A stretch of DNA of 64,000 bases from positions 10,849,443 to 10,913,442 of the forward strand of contig CP154956.1 in NCBI GenBank assembly GCA_039621445.1, read 5' to 3'. The translations under genes were made by a program, and so were the position numbers. Each line of letters starts with the position of its first letter. The first letter of the stretch is position 1. Shown in pieces: positions 54,001 through 62,474 of the stretch. The stretch comes from Euglena gracilis (lineage: Eukaryota > Euglenida > Euglenophyceae > Euglenales). A model generated the notes under the pieces. It saw only the letters and a program-made list of their open reading frames with translations, did not search any database and was not told where the DNA came from.

Positions 54001-57000
54001 GCCATGCCACCGAGTTGGGAGGCAGCCACGTGCAACACACGTGCTTGGCCTGAAGTCCACCCAAGGGTGGGTTTGTGTCGCTCATGGCCACCCAGCGATG
54101 ACGGTCAAACGTCCAAAAACAAAATACACAACCTCCACTTCTGCATCCAACTGACATCCGCCTTGCACACACGCACACATACAGTTATTGATCAGAGCAA
54201 AAATACACCTTTTCTGCATTCCCCTGATGGAGGGGGTATATCAAAATCGGATCAATTAAACTACTTATAAAATAATCACTGAATAATTTTCAGTGATTAA
54301 AACACACACTCACCAAGACAGTACTGCGATCCGACCAAGTCCGTGAATATGTTTCGGGAAACGTTGGGGGGGGGGGTCCAGCAGTGCCAAGTCCCCTATG
54401 TCCAACATCCGGTAACCTCTGTCCTCCAACCACACAATTGCTTACCGACCCCCGGGGGGGGGAGGGGGGGTCACTCCACTTTTTTAAAAACCAGTCAGTC
54501 ACTCACTTTCAAAAAACCAGCCAGTCACTACCCCCCCCCCCCCGGGGGGGTCGGCCACTCAGAAAAACGGCCACTTTCCAGTCACTTTAGGCCATTTTAG
54601 GCCCAAAAAAATTTTCCGGCGCCTTCGGCGCCGGGGTCACTCAAGCCACTTTTGCCCACTCCTGGCCGACCCCCCCCCGGGGGGGAGGGGTCCAGGCCAA
54701 AAACCAGTCAGTCACTTTGAAAAAACCAGTCACCCACCCCCCCCCGGGGGGGGGGGGGGGGTTGGTCAGTGCTTAAGCAATTGCCTGCCTCCAACCAGGG
54801 GGATCATTGGACATAGGGTTGTGACCAAAAACGGTGTACTCCAACCGAGGGGGGTGAACTAATGCCCGCAGGGATGGAAGGCGTTGCCGGTCCTGGACAA
54901 GCGGGGGCAGGCGGTTCCACGGCAGCATCCGGTTCGTCTGGATGGGGCTCTCGTTGTTGGCAGAGGGCCGGGCAGGGGCCCGACCCAACCTCCTGTTAAC
55001 CCCTCCCCTCCCGCCGAACCACCGCTTGCCGCCGCAACCTCCATCTCGGAAAACAAAAAAAGGTTGGCCGATTTTTTTTAAAAAAAAGGTTCGCAGAAAA
55101 TAAAAGGGTTCGCCGGTTTTTGCAGTGGGAAATCGATGCCAAAAGTGCCAAAGCAAGCAGGCGGCTAACAGGGATTTCTAATGTCTACACACGGACAGAC
55201 ATCGTACTGCGAAACATCATAAAATTTGGTGTATTCTGCATCGTGGATTTCAAAATACCCCACATGGAAGGAGCCTTTGGTTTCTTGTAGCAAGTGAGGG
55301 CCGGGATGGCTCAAAGAAGAGTAACAAAAGCAACACAACTCATTGCACCAAACCCACTCCCTAGAGAGTCTCATGAACACATTTGCCGCGAGGTTTCTGT
55401 CAAATTCTAGAGTCACAAAACTCAAAAATGGAATGAACAGGGAAGGTTGGTTCTTCTCAGAATCTTTGGTTCCTTTGATGGCAACTTCAAACTGGAAAGG
55501 TCTGGATGGCTGGCAGCCTCCTGTTTAGTGTACAAGATCCATGGCTGATTGGTGTACTTAACTGGTGGCTTCGGCGACCTGACTTCGGGACCAAGGCATC
55601 ACATTGATGGACATTTTTGAAAAAAATAAACAGCATAAGAATGAACCACTTGCCGGCAATGAACCACCACTCATCTCCAAAAAAGATTTGGTTTTACAGT
55701 GGAAAAAAAATCCAAAGGTGCCAAATTTTGTAAGCAGCTGGTATGTACCTCAACTGTCTCTTTTAGATGCGATAAAAATGTGCAATTTCTTCGTAGTAGA
55801 TGTGACCACAATCAGGTTCAGAGCCTGAGGATCCCAAATCTCATATGAAATACACAAATATGAGTGTGGTGCATGGCAAGGAGAAAACTGGCATAAATAA
55901 TGCGCCAAAACCAACCCTCCTATTTCCATCCCAGAATCCCTCCCCCACCTAAATGGTTCTCGCTCGACAGAATCCCTTCGTAGTTTGCAAGGACCAATGA
56001 TGTGTTTGGGGATATGTGTTGCGTCTGTCATGCTGTCATGTGTCATACGCATCAAGCTGCCAAGTGCCTAGCATGTTGGGGGAATGCAGGGGGGGGGGAT
56101 TGGTGCTAAAGAAAATTGGATGAAAATAACTGGAGATGGAAAAAAAATGGAAATTATGTTTTGGCGGGACACAGTTTTTCTTTAGGAAATATGGGTAATT
56201 TCTGGAAATTTCCAAAAATCATATGGAAAATTTGGCAATCTCGGCCAAACTGGCAGAAAAATATTTGGCGGGATTTCGTTCCGCCAATTTTTTCCCCTTC
56301 CACTTTCGGTCGTTGCCCATCCCACCCCCCCTGGTGTGTGTCATGTGAAGTGTTCGAAATTAACGCACGGCGCACACGATGCGCGTCGTGGGCCGCTTGC
56401 AGGCTGCGGGGTGGCACATGCCGCATCCGCAGGCGCCACAGGGAGAACAGCACCGCATCCGCGCCGGTCACGTTCAGAGGTTTTTTTTTAAGGACCCGAG
56501 GGGTGGGATCGGACGCGCCTTATGCAGTAATACGGTCCTGACCCACCCACCCACCCCTGCCCCCCCCCACAGGGGGTCTGGGGGATTCACTTTTGGGTGG
56601 TCAATTAGGGGCCTAAAAAACTCTTTGCTCCAAAAATAGACGAAACCCCCGCCAGAGGCGGGGGCCAACTCGCCCCCTTCCCCGGGGAGGGAGGGGGGCG
56701 GGAGCCACCCACCCACCCCTCCCCCCCCGGGGTCACCAAACTTCAGAAAAAAACTCTCCGGGCACGTTGCAGCGCCGGCCGTAGCCGCACGCGGTCACCC
56801 GGATGGCCCGGTCCCCGCACCGGTCACCGCATGTCCCCCCCCGGGGAGGGCAGCACCCACCGACCCACGGGGTCGCCACCCGGCGGGGGGGGGCCGGGTC
56901 ACCGGGGCTCCCGGTGCCGCGTCTGGTCACAGGGTGGCACCTGGCCCAATCTTGCGAAGGTCCTGTCCAGCCTCCCCAACTGTGCTCCAGACCTTGCTCA

Positions 57001-58699
57001 CTCCCCCCCTCGGAAGGCAACTCCACCCCCCCCCGCCCCAACCGGAATCCTCATACCACATACACTGCCCGACCCGCAACCCTGACCCAGGCTTGGATGG
57101 GAATCTCGGGGGGGGGGGGTACTTCCAGTTTCAGTCGCCGAACTTCTCGCCGTTGAGTGCAGAATTTCATATTGAGCCCCAAGAGGTCCCAAAATACACA
57201 ACCTGGCGCAAAGCGCCGGAAGATTTTTTTTTGCCCCTGCAGAGGAGGACCCACTCACCAAGCACCAGCCAGCCCAGAGCTGGAAATTTTTCAAGCAGTT
57301 TTCTCAAGCAGTTTTCAGCCGATTTTGGGCGGGCTTTCAGGTGGGTGGGTGGGTTTTTGAAAAGTGGATGGGTGGGTGGCTTTGGCCCCGGGAAAAAGTG
57401 CCCCTGGGGAGGTCACCAAGTTAATCTGTGGTCCCCTGCAGGCTGTTTTTTAGTCGGGTGCCGACCCCACCCGGGGGGGGGGTGCCTGCTTGGGCAGGCA
57501 CTCACAGGCACTCCGGACCGCCCCTCCCCCCCGGGGTTGGTAAAAAAACAGCCTGGTCCCCTGTGGCAATCCAACCTGACCTACACGCACCCTCCCTTGC
57601 CCACCGATCACCCCTCCATCCAGAACACCTCCCGGTCAAGACAGGGTTGTATGGGAAGCTCCACAGACATGACGTAGGTGGCAGGGGGGTCACCCCCCCC
57701 CCCCTAGGGGGGTAAGGTGGTGGGGGGTCCCCAACCCCCCCCCTAGTTTCGGAGGCGTCCCCCCCCTGAGTGAAAGAGCGAGCAAGTGAGCGACTGAGCG
57801 AGTGAAAGAGTGAGTGATTCAGTGAGTCAGGGAGTGAGCAAGCCAGCGAGTCAGTAAAGAAGCCATGGATTTGACCTTTCACTGCTGTGTGAATGTCAAA
57901 CAAACCCAGTAGTTGCGAGATTCTCAAATAATAACGCTGTTCCGTTGTTTGCGCAACACAACTGTCATTTCTGAAGTTTCTGAACCAATGAGAAATATGG
58001 TGTGCGGTTTGCGGAATGACACAGGGGCTTTGTAAGTGAGGGCTTTATGTTTGGGTGGGGAAACCAAGCCCCTGATCGGAAGATTTGAAAATTAGGGGGG
58101 ATTTAGATTGGGGGGGATCTAAATTGGGAGGGTTAACTTTAAAGCAGGGGTGGCATGCTCTGGATGGTCGTTGAAGAGAGACCCGTCCCATTTTTGTGTG
58201 TGGAACTGCCCCTCCCCTGGGACATTATAAAAAAAAAAGCTCCCCAAACCCTCAGCACACGCCCCCTGTGGACATCAACCAGGGGTCTGGCACGTAGAAC
58301 ACCGCGTTCAGTGTGCTACCAGCTGGCGGACGCGGGGGCAGCACCAGAGACAGAACCGTGGTCCATGATGCTCGGCCAAGCCAAAGAATGGCAACTCCAA
58401 CTGCATTTCCAATTCTAAAATGCAGGAGTAAGTTTGATGACTATGAAATGCGCTCATAGAATCTGATGCATAAAAAACAAACACATACATTCAGAATCAA
58501 ATGCAGAGATGGAAATGCCCGTGCGAGTGGAAATGATACTTATTCGAGCGTACACATGGACTTGAAAAGTGGACGCCCCACTTCCGACGTGAAGCACGGC
58601 ACAGCTCACAATGTCGGTGCGGTAGCTGGCAGTGCAGCGGACGCGGCTGCGAGGCGCCACCAGCAGCAGAACGAGCAGCGCAAGGAGGCGCCATCCCAT
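43600..58699 (-). CDS. Alpha-1,3-fucosyltransferase (GT10), near-complete split gene
   Basis: Eleven exons on the minus strand carry, in the right order, the landmarks of family GT10. They are an N-terminal hydrophobic anchor (MGWRLLALLVLLL), ADAVLF, the ESP motif, the YR-DSD-type block (WRSLFRDSDF), the W-x-RNC strand, ELMKHIPVHSYGRCL, the donor-binding YKFYLSFENSDCRDYCTE, KLMDCYRTGAIPVVMG with IHVRDF, and a basic C-terminus ending at TGA. Such enzymes transfer fucose from GDP-fucose to GlcNAc (or the N-glycan core) in the Golgi lumen as type II membrane proteins. GT10 membership is secure; the exact linkage is inferred. Exons are 60-190 bases within 15 kb. One intron (56,470-56,763) lacks GT/AG. 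The exon linking IHVRDF to WRKLRG, and the stem region, were not found. Confidence 0.93.
43970..44070 (+). repeat. Dispersed repeat, copy 1 of pair with 63,185-63,290
   Basis: CCCCTGTGTGC, TTTTATCCCTTCTTCTGGCC, TGGCGC and GCCTCTGGCCCTTTTTG occur in the same order at both sites, and G/C-run foldback DNA follows each. Confidence 0.85.
44965..45051. mobile_element. Small palindromic element with GGTCGGCCCT core, copy A
   Basis: CACCTATGG at 44,965 and CCATAGGTG at 45,043 are inverted arms enclosing four GGTCGGCCCT units and CAAATAGT. An 87-base non-coding unit inside the fucosyltransferase gene. Confidence 0.7.
45181..45262 (+). repeat. CATCGCCCTG decamer array
   Basis: Eight or so units of CATCGCCCTG. 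A related array (CATCGCCCAG) lies at 46,050-46,145. Confidence 0.95.
45359..45458 (-). CDS. Fucosyltransferase exon, C-terminal basic coiled region
   Basis: A 100-base exon (33 codons+1) runs from CTCTCCTTCAG to GTGAGG, with GC3 above 90%. It reads WRKLRGQEKHDWQWLLLERQ and RWDRLEELRVLE. GT10 proteins often have a W-R/K after their last helix, and this exon sits in the right place. Its leftover base joins the next exon in phase to give Gly. The exon between it and IHVRDF is missing. Confidence 0.7.
45921..45986 (-). CDS. Candidate 66-base exon of unclear membership
   Basis: Has a very good acceptor (CCCTCCCTCCCCCGCAG) and donor (ACAG-GTGTGT). It reads YSSMPFMSAHASASAAVLDL in the only fully open, GC3-richer frame. 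Its end phase does not fit the 45,458 exon, so it is not a simple part of the fucosyltransferase. It could be an alternative exon or a chance structure. Confidence 0.3.
46050..46145 (+). repeat. CAGCATCGCC decamer array
   Basis: About six units of CAGCATCGCC/CAGCATCACT with one interruption. Together with the adjacent GGTCGGCCCT array it mirrors the pair at 45.0-45.26 kb, but in the opposite order. Confidence 0.9.
46210..46375. mobile_element. GGTCGGCCCT array and palindromic element copy B
   Basis: Decamers at 46,224-46,280 are followed by a 90-base unit. Its arms are CACCTACGG (46,286) and CCGTAGGTG (46,367), enclosing six further decamers. Compared with copy A both arms carry the same T-to-C class change, keeping them complementary. 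Confidence 0.75.
46380..47195. other. Fucosyltransferase intron, no exon recognised
   Basis: G/C-run and proline-codon-rich DNA. The exon expected to join IHVRDFASP to WRKLRG (about 20-30 residues with L-x-x-L and Tyr) should lie between 45,459 and 47,195, but no frame with GC3 bias and splice sites was found. Confidence 0.5.
47195..47307 (-). CDS. Fucosyltransferase exon, KL-x-x-GAIPVV
   Basis: A pyrimidine-rich tract leads to CCCGAAG, then KLMDCYRTGAIPVVMG, a 15-residue loop and AAIHVRDFASP, matching TEKLxxALxAGAxPVxxG...SFIxVxDFxSP. The Lys codon AAG is itself the only AG available as acceptor. The 3' end is followed by GCGACG and a run of ten C; the next GT is at 47,161. Confidence 0.92.
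47725..47916 (-). CDS. Fucosyltransferase exon, donor-binding FENS motif
   Basis: After ATCCGCAACACAG the frame encodes ALMLQYKFYLSFENSDCRDY then CTE, the signature YKFxLxFENSxCxDYxTE of GT10. The 3' end is unclear. GAG at 47,833 is followed by GCGACG rather than GT. The first in-phase GT, after AAG at 47,725, would add about 36 residues with falling GC3 before joining the next exon. Confidence 0.93.
47975..48180 (+). repeat. (AC)n/(ACAG)n microsatellite
   Basis: AC tract with regular ACAGACAC interruptions inside a fucosyltransferase intron. The bases to 49,700 hold no recognised exon. Confidence 0.98.
49075..49250. other. AT-rich block in fucosyltransferase intron
   Basis: A/T-only runs such as TTTATATTACATAT; no coding signal. 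Confidence 0.9.
49794..49894 (-). CDS. Fucosyltransferase exon, ELMKHIPVHSYGRCL
   Basis: From CAACGGCCCAG (or an acceptor 14 bases earlier) the frame reads APALKYIRELMKHIPVHSYG followed by RCLGRA, ending before GTCGTT. This is the highly conserved (R/K)ELMKYIPVDSYGKCL helix and strand of GT10 enzymes. Confidence 0.93.
50449..50556 (-). CDS. Fucosyltransferase exon, W-x-x-RNC strand
   Basis: After AAGCTCTTGCAG the frame encodes a Pro/Thr linker and then EVPVLWLARNCNSASSCR, the first strand of the GDP-fucose-binding domain (usual form AWFVSNCxAxxGR). The donor is either GTGCGT at 50,448 or GTCGCC at 50,463. Almost every codon ends in G or C. Confidence 0.88.
50830..51180 (+). repeat. Imperfect tandem duplication of about 205 bp
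   Basis: AATATCTCGAAAATG-AGCAAAATCAAA with TGTCC occurs at about 50,927-50,972 and again at about 51,135-51,172, with similar GGCCATTTTG material before each. Confidence 0.75.
51200..52360. other. Fucosyltransferase intron, nothing recognised
   Basis: Mixed-composition DNA with TTCGGGCCAAAAA fragments and two G/C runs. No exon was recognised before the DSD exon at 52,365. Confidence 0.6.
52365..52442 (-). CDS. Fucosyltransferase exon with DSD motif
   Basis: A 78-base exon (2+25 codons+1) runs from GTCTGTGCCCCAG to GTTGGA. It reads PYVEPDTEAYWRSLFRDSDF then HRRNQ, corresponding to the NWTMSYRxDSD(I/V) block of GT10. The plus strand is also open here with a Lys/Glu-rich frame, but the DSD match and ordered position decide the strand. 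Confidence 0.8.
52750..54300. other. Fucosyltransferase intron, AT-moderate
   Basis: Ordinary intron-like DNA with no GC3-rich frame and no clear repeat. Confidence 0.6.
54470..54775 (+). repeat. CAGTCAGTCACTT / GGCCACT repeats with long C/G runs
   Basis: About five copies of CCAGTCAGTCACTTT or CCAGTCACC around C/G runs and a GCGCCTTCGGCGCC palindrome at about 54,618. Intronic; related to 5,690-5,945. Confidence 0.6.
54899..54992 (-). CDS. Fucosyltransferase exon with ESP motif
   Basis: After GGGGTTAACAG, 94 bases (1+31 codons) encode ANNESPIQTNRMLPWNRLPP before GTCCAG. ESP is the conserved motif of the GT10 N-terminal domain. GC3 is about 85%. Phase with the next recognised exon does not match, so a small exon or a shifted boundary is likely between them. 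Confidence 0.75.
55060..56300. other. Fucosyltransferase intron, AT-moderate
   Basis: No coding bias, no repeats beyond scattered A or T runs. Confidence 0.6.
56376..56469 (-). CDS. Fucosyltransferase exon with ADAVLF motif
   Basis: Encodes TGADAVLFSLWRLRMRHVPP and SLQAAHDAHR, equivalent to the ADAVVFH segment of the GT10 N-terminal domain. It ends at GTGTGC or GTGCGC. The 5' edge is set by the AACGT junction rather than an AG. Confidence 0.85.
56470..56763 (-). other. Non-conventional intron / inserted foldback element in the fucosyltransferase
   Basis: This 294-base interval separates two in-frame coding blocks, ...RRCN-V and T-GADAVLF. On the minus strand it begins GCCCGGAGAGTTTTTTT and ends AAAAAAACCTCTGAACGT. 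The preceding exon ends in the same AACGT, a five-base direct repeat. There is no GT at the start or AG at the end. The ends can pair (GAGAGTTTTTTT with AAAAAAACCTC), CTG lies 8-6 bases from the 3' end, and CGG at +4 to +6 can pair with it. This matches the arrangement described for euglenid non-conventional introns. Confidence 0.7.
56764..56831 (-). CDS. Fucosyltransferase exon before ADAVLF
   Basis: Reads CGDRCGDRAIRVTACGYGRRCN and is GC3-rich. TGCGGTGACCGG/TGCGGGGACCGG is a 12-base duplication at its start. It joins the next exon through an AACGT direct repeat that restores R-R-C-N-V-T-G-A-D. No AG acceptor is visible upstream, so the left boundary is approximate and may be another non-conventional junction. 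Confidence 0.65.
57436..57560 (+). mobile_element. 125-bp foldback element with GGTCCCCTG duplication
   Basis: Flanked by exact GGTCCCCTG at 57,430-57,438 and 57,555-57,563. Ends CAGGCTGTTTTTTAGTC and TAAAAAAACAGCCTG are inverted. CAG lies at +4 and CTG at -8, as in the 26.2 and 62.5 kb elements. The core contains GTGCCTGCTTGGGCAGGCAC. Confidence 0.88.
57775..57860 (+). repeat. (GAGTGAGC)-like short tandem
   Basis: Loose four- and eight-base period of GAGC, GAGT and CAGT units, about 85 bases. Confidence 0.85.
58610..58699 (-). CDS. Fucosyltransferase first exon, signal anchor
   Basis: ATG at 58,699 opens MGWRLLALLVLLLVAPRSR plus eleven residues, ending at a strong GTGAGC donor in phase 0. 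It is a typical N-terminal membrane anchor with very short cytosolic side. CCTGCCCAG lies 11 bases upstream of the ATG and could serve as a spliced-leader acceptor if the organism trans-splices. Assignment to the GT10 gene rests on order, strand and the expected type II topology. Confidence 0.65.
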
Positions 58700-58719
58700 C
58701 CGCCGGCCTCCTGGGCAGG

Positions 58720-59570
58720 AGCGCTATACTATGCCCCAAATATGTGCGAGATATGCGAGGGACCGACCGACACACAGCTGCGGGCAGAGGAATGGGCTCA
58801 GTCCAAATCCCATCCCCGAGGGTGAGAATCCGTCATATGCAAGACAGGTTCTGATCAACAGGGAGTCCAGTTGGCTGGTTGGAAAAACATGCTGGCTGGA
58901 CCCCACCCTAGGGGGGGGAGGGCCTGGGGGTATTGGTCCTGCTGGCTGCAGGATGGCTGGACCTGGCTGGTACCCAAAAATGGTTAAAAAAAATCCAAAT
59001 TCGGCCGGGTAAAAATTGCTCACACAAACGTCTGAGGTGAATCCCCCAAAAAACCCTCAAAAAACACATTCACTTTTTGACATGAAAAATGAATTCTCAT
59101 GATGAAAGATGCATCCAGAAGTTACATGCTACTCATATTCCTGTCATTTTTTTTGTATGGAGTGTGCATTTTCCCCAATGGTTTCCCGTGATTATTGACC
59201 AACCCTGGTGCAAAGAGTTTTAGTTTGACCAACAGTCACTTTTCCTTTCCAAGGGAGAGAGAGCAAAAATCCAACCCGAATTAAACTTCCACTCCTTTGC
59301 ACCGGGGTATTTTTCGAAAACAACCCAGAAACCCCAACCCTGGATTTCATTATAACCACCAAAACCCAGTCAGTTACTTCCGAAGAAATCAGGGACCAGG
59401 CAAATTTGAAAACTGGGATTAAGCACCAAGTAGTTTTTTTTTGAAAGAGTGGCACCTCCCCCCGGGGTGGGGGGTCCAGGAGGCCAGCACTTTTTCCCCC
59501 AACAGCTCCCAGCCGGGTTGCCCACACCCATCCCGCAGACCAGGGTTGAGGGGAAACGAATTTTGGTCAT
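58720..59570. other. Upstream of the fucosyltransferase, no gene seen
   Basis: No conserved promoter element can be recognised. The stretch contains one G run at about 58,912 and scattered A or T runs, and no GC3-biased frame. Confidence 0.5.
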
Positions 59571-59575
59571 CCCGG

Positions 59576-60636
59576 TCAAGCACCTATGACAGATTCCAAA
59601 AATTTAGCCCGCGGTCGGCTGCGGTTGGCCGCGGTCGGCTGCGGTCGGCTGCGGTCGGCAGCGGTCGGCAGCGGTCGGCAAAATAGTACGCCGGAGGTGG
59701 GAGGCAGGCCAACAAAAAAATGAGCATGTATCACTTTCTTTTGGTCACTTTTGTTGCTTTGCCCACTTTTTGCGGTGTTTTGGCTGCTTTTGGCCAGCTT
59801 TTGCTTTTCTTTGACCTCTTTTGACCACTTTTGCCCCCTTTTCTCTGCTTTTGGCCATTTTCACCCACTTCTGGCCACTTTCAGGCCACGTTAAACGTCT
59901 TTTTGTTGCTTTTGATATCAAGAGCAGCCAAACATGACCTAAAATGGCCTAAAAATGGCCAAAAGTGGGCAAAAGAGGCCAAAGAAAAGCTGTTTTGGCC
60001 ACTGTTTTTTGCGACTCCAGAAGCTGCACCTGGCGCAAAAAGGTCAAAAATGATCAAAATGGACCAAAAAGTTACCAAAAGCAGGCAAAAATAACAAAAA
60101 AAATGCCCAAACTGGTCCAAAAAAATGCCAAAAATGGCCCAAAATGGTTTTAGCCAATTTTGGTCACTTTAGCAGCTTTTGTTCACTTTTGGCAACAAAC
60201 TGGTGCAAAAGGCTCAAAAAAATGGTCAAAATTGGACCAAAAGAGACCAAAAAATGGGCAAAAATCACAAAAAAAAAGTCTAAAATGGCTTTAAATGGTC
60301 AAAAATGGCCCAAAATGGCCCAAAATGGCCCAAGAGCAGGACAAAATGGCAAAAAATTACAAGAAGTGGGCAAAAAGTGGCCAGAAATGGTCAAAATAGG
60401 TCAAAATGGGTGAATTATGGTGACTGGTGGGCCAAAAGGGGACAAAAGCGACCTAAAATGGCCAAAAGTGGCCAAAAGTGGCCAAAAGTGACAAGATGAG
60501 CCAGATGAGCCAGAAAAATCTCAAAATCTGGGATAAAAATGAGCGTAATTCCTCATTCTCACTGAAAAATTGGCATCAATTAGAAAAAAAGTTGCGCGGT
60601 CGGCCGCGGTCGGCTGCTGTCGGCATAGGTGCTTGA
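59576..60636. mobile_element. 1.06-kb element with 13-bp inverted ends and AAAATGGCC-rich body
   Basis: TCAAGCACCTATG (59,576) and CATAGGTGCTTGA (60,624) are perfect inverted repeats. GCGGTCGGC units lie just inside both ends (59,612-59,680 and 60,598-60,623). The body is T-rich (TTTTGGCCACTTT) to about 59,930 and then A-rich (AAAATGGCCAAAAGTGG), so it can fold back on itself. Its TCAAG-CACCTATG ends link it to the 45.0 and 46.3 kb elements. No coding capacity. Confidence 0.7.
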
Positions 60637-60773
60637 TCCTGGTGAAGCCAGGCTTGACCAAAATTTTTTGGTGCAAAGCGCCGAATTTTTTTTGAAAAAG
60701 AGAGCCCCCAAAATGCCCTCCAAAAACCAACAAGTCAGAATCAGGCTTTTTTGGGAAAGTTCGCACCTCCCCC

Positions 60774-61090
60774 CACCAGGCTGTTTTGTTACCAGCCCCG
60801 GGGGGGGAGGGGGGGGAGGGGGGTCCGGAGTGCCTTGGGGTGCCTGCCCAGGCAGGCACTACCTACCCGGGGGGGGGGGGGCAGATTTCGGCCTGTGCCC
60901 AGGCGCATTCCTTTGAAAATAGGTCATTTTTGGCTCCCCGGCGCCTTCGGCGCCGGGTCTGTGCCAGGGCACTTTTGGCCATGTGTCCTACCCCCGGGGG
61001 GGGGGGTCGGATCGGGAGTGCCTGCCCAGGCAGGCAACCCCCCCCCCCCCGGGGTGGGGTCGGCACCCGACTAAAATACGGCCTGCCCCC
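60774..61090 (+). mobile_element. 317-bp foldback element with CCCCCCAC duplication
   Basis: Begins CACCAGGCTGTTTTGTTACC and ends GGCCTGCCCCC before another CAC. The CCCCCCAC flank is duplicated. CAG is at +4 and CTG at -8. The interior has two GTGCCTGCCCAGGCAGGCA palindromes. It overlaps a second, nested CAGGCTTTTTTGGG end at 60,742. Confidence 0.75.
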
Positions 61091-61099
61091 CACCTCTGG

Positions 61100-61815
61100 G
61101 GGTTAGGCAGTTTCGCTTCCCCCTGGGGGGTGAGTTTTGAGGTGGGTAGTGCTATAGCACCCCTGCCCCCACTGGCGCCAAAGGCGGTGGGGGCCTGAAA
61201 ATGACAATTTTTAGAGTAAATTGGCTCGGTCAGCAGGCACCAAGGGTGGACTTGCCAGGGGCAGGCACCGATAGCACAAGGCAGCTGGTTGGTAAAACTT
61301 GAGGTGCCTAATTCTGCGTGCAAACTCCGAATTTTGAGTGCAACTCTTTTGGTGTCCCAACTTTTTTATGTCGGGTTGCTCTGTCAAAATCCTAATTTTG
61401 GATGACCATTTCCTGATTCCTTTCAAATTTTATGTGGGGACCACTTCGGGCAACTCTTTTGGCCATTTGGAACCTTTGGCATGAAAATTGAGCCATTCGG
61501 CCGAAAAAATGAAGCCTCGTCGGATGACCTACTGCCGCCCAGGACTTCAAATGATGCTTTTCTCCTGTGCCCTCATCTGAATTCAAATCCGAAAATCCGA
61601 CCCTAAAACTATTCACCCCACCTTGTTCCATCCCTCCATTCCTGAGACTCACTCCCTGACCAGGCTTTCTTTTGGACGCGGACCAGTCTTCAGGCATGCC
61701 GACAGGAACGTCCGTCCCGCAACCCCACTACCGCCATCGCAGCCTGTGATGAACGTCGGGCGCATTTCTCCTCTTCCTGGTTGGTTTGCTTGATTCTCTC
61801 CTACCTCTCCCCCCC
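61100..61815. other. No gene recognised
   Basis: Ordinary DNA with a single GTGGGGG-rich patch. No coding bias. Confidence 0.6.
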
Positions 61816-61819
61816 CTCT

Positions 61820-61985
61820 TGTCGTTGACACGCCAATGTTCCAGGAGAGTGCCGTTGACACGGGGGGGGGGGTGTCAACGACACACCATGTCAATGTCAC
61901 TGTGATTCAATAGGTAGTGTTCCAGAAAAGCGTCGTTGACACGGGGTGTGTGTCAACGGCACGCCGTGTCAACGACAAGGGGGGG
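61820..61985 (+). repeat. Dispersed repeat with GTTGACACGG, copy 2
   Basis: Direct copy of the 23,335-23,512 repeat (CACTGTGATTCAA, TAGTGTTCCAGAAAAG). Contains repeated GTTGACAC/GTGTCAAC inverted units. Confidence 0.75.
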
Positions 61986-62474
61986 GGGGAGGTACTCTTG
62001 CTTGGAAAGCAGCTCATCCAAAGGGTGTCGAACGGGAACGGCCGGGGAACTGTTGGACAATGCGGGTGCTTTCCATTATTCGGGTGTCCCACCGTTTTTG
62101 GTCGGACCGCACCCCAGCGAGAATGGCAGGGGCAAGCAGCCGCAGCAGAGCGACCGGCAGGCAATGAGACCCATCGTCCAGGCTGTGCAGTTGCGAGCTG
62201 GCTTTTGTTCAAGCAGCTTGTGGCCGAGGAGGAAGGAGGACTGGGGTGAGGACACTAAGCATTCGACCACTTTTTGACCCCCCCCCCGGGTCGACCCACC
62301 CACCCACCCAAAATCCTCAATGAAAAACAATTCCATGCCAGGTTAGTACGGCAGGGCTGGATAACCCTGCACATGGGCCAACCAAGGGAGGCTTGTCCAG
62401 AACTGCCCAGAACTGTGCCCACGGAAAGTTCTGCTCATTCCCAGCAAAAACCCGGTCGCCGGGACAAGCATCGA

